A stretch of 10,642 nucleotides of DNA from JBHENW01 sp046261875 (GTDB taxonomy: Bacteria > Acidobacteriota > Thermoanaerobaculia > UBA5066 > Gp7-AA6): NCBI GenBank assembly GCA_046261875.1, contig JBHENW010000213.1:1-10642 (forward strand), in the 5' to 3' direction. Both the position numbers and the translations under genes were made by a program. Position 1 is the stretch's first letter. Every line of letters begins with the position of its first letter. The notes beneath the pieces are model-generated. The model searched no databases. It was not told where the DNA came from and saw nothing but the letters and a program-made list of their open reading frames with translations. Below, in pieces: positions 6,482 through 10,642 of the stretch.

Positions 6482-7354
6482 GATCCCGGCAGTCGGAGCT
6501 TATCCTCTGCGTCTGCGCTACCGAGAGCTCGCACCGCCGCCCTGCGCCGCCGGCGCAGTGGAATGCATCTGGATTCTGGAGGGCCGGTTCATCCCCGGAG
6601 CGCCGGAGACGGTCGTTCCGGACGGGTGCACCGAGCTGCTCGTGCATCTGTCCGACAGGTTCCGGCGGATCGGGGAGAACGGCAACGCCGAGACGCAGCC
6701 GCGCGCTTTCCTCGCCGGCCCGATGACGCGGCCGCTGCGCCTCGCCGCGCCCGCGCGCGTCCGGACCGTGGGAATCCGGTTCCGGCCGGGAGGCATCGGG
6801 CTCCTCACCAACGCGCCCCTCTCGGAGATGACGGACCGCGACGTGGCGCTCGACGACCTGGCGGGGCCGGGGCCGGCCCGGCGTCTAACGGCCGGCTCGC
6901 GGGAGCCGGCGGCGACGAAGGCATCCTGCGCGCGGTCGAAGGTCTCTTCGCGGAGTCGGCCCATCGCGCGTCGCCTCCGGATCCCGGCGTGCGCCGCGCG
7001 ATCCTCGAGATCCTCCGCCGCCGGGGCAACGTGGGCGTGGATCGTCTCGCCGGGCTTTCCGGGCTTTCGCGCCGCAGCCTCGAGCGGCGGTTCGACGCCG
7101 CCGTCGGCATGCCGCCCAAGCGTCTCGCGCGGATCGTCCGGTTCCAGAGGGTCTTTCGGGAAGCGCGTGCTTCAGCCAGGGCCGGGTGGGTGGAGGTCGC
7201 GCTGCGATGCGGTTATGCCGACCAGTCGCACCTCATCCGCGACTTCCGCGAGTTCTCCGGCGAAGCGCCGGCGGCGTTCCTCGTCGGCGAAGGGGAGCTC
7301 TCGCGGCGGTTCACCTCGCCCGAGCGCCTCGAGCGTTTCTTCGCGGGCGGGTGA
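6480..7354 (+). pseudogene. AraC-family regulator, frameshifted
   Basis: The first frame from ATG 6480 encodes a DUF6597-like sensor domain (RYRELAPPP, AVECIWILEGRF, VVPDGCTELLVHLSD, RAFLAGPMTRPL, VGIRFRPGG). After about residue 130 that text becomes nonsense. A convincing AraC helix-turn-helix domain continues in another frame to TGA 7352 (LAGLSGLSRRSLERRF, VEVALRCGYADQSHLIRDF). The switch lies between about 6864 and 6900 in a GC-rich stretch (GGGGCCGGGGCCGGCCCGG). The span is 875 bases; one extra base would give 292 codons, so a single-base deletion or a missed base explains it. ATG 6480 is forced by an in-frame TGA at 6462. Intact, it would be a one-component activator or repressor of about 291 aa, perhaps of the divergent thioesterase pair. 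I see no slippery heptamer or stimulatory structure supporting programmed frameshifting. Confidence 0.88.
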
Positions 7355-7413
7355 CGCTTTTCTCCAAGACAGCCGCCCCGCCCGCCGGAAGAATCCGGTC
7401 CAAGGAGGTTTCC

Positions 7414-7899
7414 ATGAAACGTCACGGAAAGACTCTTTTCGCCGCCGCGCTGCTCGCCGCGCTCATCGGACGCGCTGCGGTGCGCGCTCAGGGCGATGCC
7501 CTCGCCGGGCTCGCATGGATGGAGGGAACGTGGACAGGCGAGGACGCCGGCACGGTGAGTGAAGAGACCTGGACCTCCCCCCGGGGCGGGATGATGCTCG
7601 GAGTGCACCGGGACGTCGCGGGCGGGAAAACGGTCTCTTACGAGTTCCTGCGGATCCAGGCGACGCCGGACAGCATCGTGTACTTCGCCAGCCCGAAAGG
7701 AGCTCCGCCGACCCCCTTCCGTCTCGTCGAGAAGGGTCCCGCGCGCGCCGTGTTCGAGAACCGCAAGCACGATTTCCCGGTCCGGATCCTCTACTGGCTC
7801 GACGCTGGTGGCGCCCTGCACGCGCGCATCGAGGGGCCGGGAGAGAAGCCGAAAGCCTTCGAGTGGGTCTGGCGGAAGGCACCTCCCCCCCGGAACTGA
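7414..7899 (+). CDS. Secreted DUF6265-family protein
   Basis: A 161-aa protein of unknown function that matches DUF6265 along its length: LAGLAWMEGTWTG, VSEETWTSPRGGMMLGVHRD, KTVSYEFLRIQATPDSIVYF, FASPKGAPPTPFRLVE, VFENRKHDFPVRILYW. Residues 1-25 form a signal peptide (LFAAALLAALIGRAAVRA, then Q), so it is periplasmic or extracellular. The family probably forms a small beta-barrel-like fold, but I know no established activity. AAGGAGG (7402-7408) lies five bases before the ATG. It begins 59 bases after the AraC gene with no obvious terminator between, so read-through is likely. Confidence 0.88.
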   Translation: MKRHGKTLFAAALLAALIGRAAVRAQGDALAGLAWMEGTWTGEDAGTVSEETWTSPRGGMMLGVHRDVAGGKTVSYEFLRIQATPDSIVYFASPKGAPPTPFRLVEKGPARAVFENRKHDFPVRILYWLDAGGALHARIEGPGEKPKAFEWVWRKAPPPRN

Positions 7900-7997
7900 A
7901 AGAACTTTCCCGCGGCGACGGACGAACCCCGGTTGCGCGGGACGAGGCGCGTGCCCCTTCCGGAGCCCCCGCGTATCGGTCGGGCAGGAGGTCCTCA

Positions 7998-8327
7998 ATG
8001 TCGATTTCTTTGGGACGGAAGAGAGTGTCTCGCGCGATCGCGGGGCTCGTCGCGGCCGCCGCGCTCGCCGCGGGCGCGTGCGCGACCGGCAACGGGTCGC
8101 AGCAGAGCGGAGACATCCGCGTCGCCGCCACGGAGCAGGAAGTCGCGGGATGCGAGCGCGTCATCAACGTCCGAGTCCTCGACGCGCCGAATCGGGATAC
8201 GGCGCGCGTCGAGCTTCAGCGTCTCGCGAAAGACCGCGGCGCCAACACCCTGCTGCTGCCGAGCGGCGGGGACGGCAACAGCGGGACCGCGTACCGCTGT
8301 TCGGCGCCGTCCACGGCGGCGAACTGA
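7998..8327 (+). CDS. Small DUF4156-like lipoprotein
   Basis: A 109-aa predicted lipoprotein of unknown function. Residues 1-27 have a basic start and an Ala/Leu-rich core leading to AAGAC, with C28 as the likely lipid-carrying Cys; the lipobox is imperfect (Ala at -3). The mature part has EVAGCERVINVRVLD followed by ARVELQRLAKDRGANTLLL. This pattern (a G-C segment, a helix, then GAN and hydrophobics) resembles DUF4156 and the fold of the envelope-stress sensor RcsF. The ATG at 7998 is chosen because AGGAGG (7986-7991) precedes it; the frame stays open further upstream but that text does not look coding. It lies 98 bases after the DUF6265 gene. The lipoprotein call is fairly good, the family call moderate. 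Confidence 0.75.
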   Translation: MSISLGRKRVSRAIAGLVAAAALAAGACATGNGSQQSGDIRVAATEQEVAGCERVINVRVLDAPNRDTARVELQRLAKDRGANTLLLPSGGDGNSGTAYRCSAPSTAAN

Positions 8328-8345
8328 AGCAGGCGGCGACGATCT

Positions 8346-8452
8346 TCGTTTCGCCGCGATGAAACGATCGCGCGAAACTCGGCGGCGGACCGTTTCGGTC
8401 CCCCGCGCCTCCTGGCTCCGCCCCGCTGACGCCTGAGGCGGCCGGCGCCGCC
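8346..8452. other. Three short hairpins upstream of the S9 peptidase gene
   Basis: The 157-base gap between the lipoprotein and peptidase genes holds three perfect small stems: TCGTTTC/GAAACGA (8346-8352 with 8361-8367), GGACCG-TTT-CGGTCC (8387-8401) and GGCGGC-CGGC-GCCGCC (8437-8452). None has a T-run, so classical termination is doubtful. TAGAAT at 8456-8461 is a 5-of-6 match to a -10 box, but no matching -35 box lies at the right distance. In DNA this GC-rich some such stems arise by chance. Confidence 0.3.
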
Positions 8453-8484
8453 CCATAGAATACCCGCCGAACGACGGAGGGGAC

Positions 8485-10506
8485 ATGCGCCGGTACGCTT
8501 TCGCGGCGATAGCGCTCTTGGTCGCATCCGCACTCGCGGCGGAAAAGAAACCGCTGACGGTGGACGACATGTGGGCCGTCCAGCGGGTCGCCTCGCCGGC
8601 GGTCTCGCCGGACGGACGCCTCGTCGCCTACACCGTGTCCTCCTACGAAATGGAGGAAAACCGGTCGAACGCGGACGTCTGGATCGTCCCCGTTTCGGGC
8701 GGGCCCCCGCGGCGGCTCACGACCAACAAGGCCTCCGACAGCTCGCCGGCGTGGAGCCCCGACGGCCGGAAGATCGCGTTCGTCTCGAAGCGGGACGCAG
8801 ACGCCGCGGTGCAGCTCTACGTCATCTCCGTGGACGGCGGCGAAGCCGAGCGCCTCACGGAGATGCCGATGGCCGTGTCCGGGCCTCGCTGGTTTCCCGA
8901 CGGGAAGCGCATCGCGTTCGTGTCGCACGTCATCGCAGGCGCCGAGTCACCGGAGGCCACGAAAGAGGCGCTCGAAGCGCGCGAGAAGAACAAGGTCAAG
9001 GCGCGGGTCACCGATAACCGCCTCTACCGCTTCTGGGACCGCTGGCTGACGGACGGGGAGTACCCTCACATCTTTGTCCTGGATGTCGCGACGAAGAAAG
9101 TGACCGACCTCCTGCCCGGCTCGAAGCGTTACTTCAGCCTGCAGGAGGGAACCGGCAGTTACGACATCTCGTCCGATGGATCGCAGATCGCCTTCCAGGC
9201 GAACGGGTCGCCGGAGCCCTACAGCAAGCTGAACACGGATGTCTTCCTCGTTTCGGCGTCGGGCGGAGAGGTCCGGAACCTGACGGCCGACAATCCGGCC
9301 GACGACGGCGACCCGGTCTTCCGGCCCGACGGGAAGGCCATCGCGTACGGCCTGGATCGGAAAGCGGACGGCTGGCCGGATCGGACACGTCTCGCCGTGA
9401 AGGATCTCGCGACCGGCCGGACCGAAGTCCTGACGGAGGCCTGGGACTTTTCACCCGCCGACTGGCTGTGGACCGCGGACGGCGCCACCCTGGTCTTTCA
9501 CGCCGAGCAGGGGGCGCGTGTAAACCTCCTCGCCATGCCGGCGAAGGGGGGAACGCCGCGGGAAATCTATCGGGGCGGAACGACTTCCGGCGGGGACGTG
9601 GCGGGCGACGGCCGCATCGTGTTCCTCCATCACTCCCTCACGCGGCCGCCGGAGCTGGCGGTGGTTCGCATCGACGGCAAGGGCTTCGCGCCGCTGACGC
9701 GGGTCAATCAAGATCTCGTGTCGCGGATCGACTGGGGAGAAGTGCGTGAGTTCACCTTCCCCGGAGCGGAAGAGCATCCCGTCCAGATGTTCGTCGTGCT
9801 GCCGCCCGGGTTCCAGCCGGGCCGCAAGTATCCGCTCGTGCACCTCGTGCACGGCGGCCCGGTCGGGACCTTCGGCGACGGTTTCAGCTTCCGCTGGAAC
9901 GCGCAAGCGTTCTCCGCGCCCGGCTACGTGAGCGCCATGGTGAACTTCCATGGCTCGTCGAGCTTCGGGCAGGAGTGGGTCGAGTCGATTCTCGGCGCGC
10001 ATCCCGACAAGCCGTTCACCGACATCATGAAGGCGACGGACTTCCTCATCGCGCAGGGCTTCGTGGATCCCGACCGGATGGCGGCCGCGGGAGGCTCCTA
10101 CGGCGGGTTCCTCGTCAACTGGATCGCGGGGCACACGAATCGGTTCAAGGCGCTCGTCAGCCATGCCGGCGTTTAGAGCCTGCTCGGCCAGTCCGCTTCG
10201 GACAACACCTACGGGCGCCATCATTCCTACGGCGGCTATCCCTTCACGAATCTCGAGAACGTCGAACGGTGGAGCCCGAACCGCTATGCGAAGGGCTTCG
10301 AGACGCCGATGCTCGTCATCCATGGTGAGCGCGACTACCGGGTCCCGGTCACGCAGGGACTCGAGCTCTACGGGGTGCTGACGGCCAAGGGCGTCCCGGC
10401 GCGCCTCGTGTACTACCCCGACGAGAACCACTGGATCCTCAAAGGACAGAACTCGCGTCACTGGTACGGCGAGGTCCTCGGCTGGCTCGCGAAATATTTG
10501 AAATAG
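8485..10506 (+). pseudogene. Secreted S9 prolyl-oligopeptidase-family peptidase with internal stop
   Basis: Predicted periplasmic serine peptidase of the S9 (acylaminoacyl/dipeptidyl-peptidase-like) type. GGAGGGG precedes ATG 8485. Residues 1 to about 18 are a signal peptide (YAFAAIALLVASALA). Residues 25-410 form a TolB/WD40-like beta-propeller with repeated SPDGR blades (VSPDGRLVAYT, WSPDGRKIAFVS, WFPDGKRIAFVS, RPDGKAIAYG). The hydrolase domain follows: LVHLVHGGPVGTFGD, then GGSYGGFLVNW with nucleophile S538. Codon 564 is TAG (10174-10176), directly after SHAGV, where relatives have Tyr or Phe. The frame then continues with perfect family text: D617 in IHGERDYRVPV and H649 in DENHW, ending in WLAKYLK at TAG 10504. 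The truncated 563-aa product keeps Ser but lacks Asp and His and should be inactive. One base change (TAC or TAT to TAG) accounts for it. Full length would be 673 residues, normal for S9. Confidence 0.92.
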
Positions 10507-10567
10507 GGGTCAATCGTGCATATTGCACTTTACGGTGCAAAGATGCAGGAATGCACGATTGACCCCT
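10505..10567. repeat. REP-like inverted repeat with nested hairpin
   Basis: AGGGGTCAATCGTGCAT (10505-10521) is the exact reverse complement of 10551-10567, a 17-bp perfect arm pair. Inside, TTGCAC (10523-10528) pairs with GTGCAA (10535-10540), giving a stem-loop within a stem-loop. The GGGGTCA...TGACCCC ends recall REP/REPIN-type elements mobilised in trans by RAYT (IS200/IS605-like Y1) transposases; that link is from general knowledge and no transposase lies in the window. Its A+T content is higher than its surroundings. It starts within the S9 stop codon and ends inside the permease reading frame. It could also act as a bidirectional terminator. Confidence 0.85.
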
Positions 10568-10642
10568 CTGCTGCTCCTCTTCGCCGCGGCCGTCGGGGCG
10601 GGCATCATGAACGCCATGGCGGGGGGCGGCACGCTGCTCACC
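10559..10642 (+). CDS. TauE/SafE (TSUP) family permease, N-terminus only
   Basis: Twenty-eight codons are visible before the window ends: (M)TPLLLLFAAAVGAGIMNA followed by MAGGGTLLT. A hydrophobic helix with G-x3-N-A-x-A-G-G-G at its end is the first repeat motif of TSUP-family transporters, which move sulfite, sulfonates or other anions across the inner membrane. TTG 10559 is the likely start, with AGGA (10547-10550) eight bases upstream; GTG 10535 is in the same frame and would add eight polar residues. Either start lies inside the inverted repeat, so the repeat seems to have supplied the gene's 5' end. The family call is reasonable from a short but distinctive motif; substrate is unknown. 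Confidence 0.62.
   Translation, partial: MTPLLLLFAAAVGAGIMNAMAGGGTLLT

Noticed and set aside
6864..6900. Programmed ribosomal frameshifting in the AraC gene
   Set aside because: No slippery heptamer or well-placed downstream structure is evident, and regulators of this family are not known to need it. A simple indel is more economical.
10174..10176. Recoding of TAG as an amino acid
   Set aside because: TAG ends the solenoid gene and the S9 gene itself, so it functions as a normal stop in this genome.
9451..10461. A 336-codon minus-strand frame spanning the internal stop of the S9 gene
   Set aside because: The plus strand encodes conserved S9 sequence on both sides of the stop. The minus frame has Arg/Ala-rich shadow composition and no recognisable motif.

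Overview
The window is high-GC DNA (roughly two thirds G+C by eye). Genes are tightly packed and several adjacent genes overlap by 4 bases. Many products are exported or lipidated: an ACE-type M2 peptidase, an S9 peptidase, a beta-solenoid protein and lipoproteins. Together with an ECF sigma / anti-sigma / DUF4097 operon, this suggests a Gram-negative soil- or sediment-type bacterium. Acidobacteriota or a neighbouring phylum is my best guess, made from gene content only, since the window holds no rRNA or other phylogenetic marker.

Layout. At the left edge, four codons of a leftward gene with a perfect Shine-Dalgarno diverge from a secreted M2 dipeptidyl carboxypeptidase (185-2032); the space between them holds an operator-like dyad. 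Next is a rightward three-gene operon with ATGA overlaps: ECF sigma factor (2176-2748, apparently starting at CTG), zinc-finger membrane anti-sigma factor (2745-3416), and a 572-aa exported DUF4097 beta-solenoid (3413-5131). The solenoid carries a very regular 18-residue repeat in which Phe and Asn alternate at one position. A short reading frame with a strong ribosome site (5218-5337) follows and may be the remnant of a further operon member.

The centre holds a leftward pair, a hotdog thioesterase (6017-6481) and an alpha/beta-hydrolase lipoprotein (5301-6020), which overlap GTGA. They diverge from an AraC-type regulator (6480-7354) whose start codon overlaps the thioesterase start codon. 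The regulator gene is frameshifted. A secreted DUF6265 protein (7414-7899) and a small DUF4156-like lipoprotein (7998-8327) follow.

The right part is a secreted S9 prolyl-oligopeptidase-type peptidase (8485-10506), interrupted by an in-frame TAG that separates the catalytic Ser from the Asp and His. Its stop codon runs into a 63-bp REP-like inverted repeat (10505-10567). The first codons of a TauE/SafE-type permease emerge from the other arm.

How it fits together: the sigma/anti-sigma/solenoid operon looks like an envelope-sensing unit that makes its own surface structure. The rest is mainly periplasmic peptide and ester catabolism. Two broken genes within 4 kb could mean real decay or consensus errors in the assembly; the sequence alone cannot separate these. 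I found no CRISPR array, tRNA, rRNA, integrase or transposase gene. The strongest candidates for something undescribed are the Phe/Asn-alternating solenoid in its sigma operon and the inverted repeat that supplies both a stop and a start codon.
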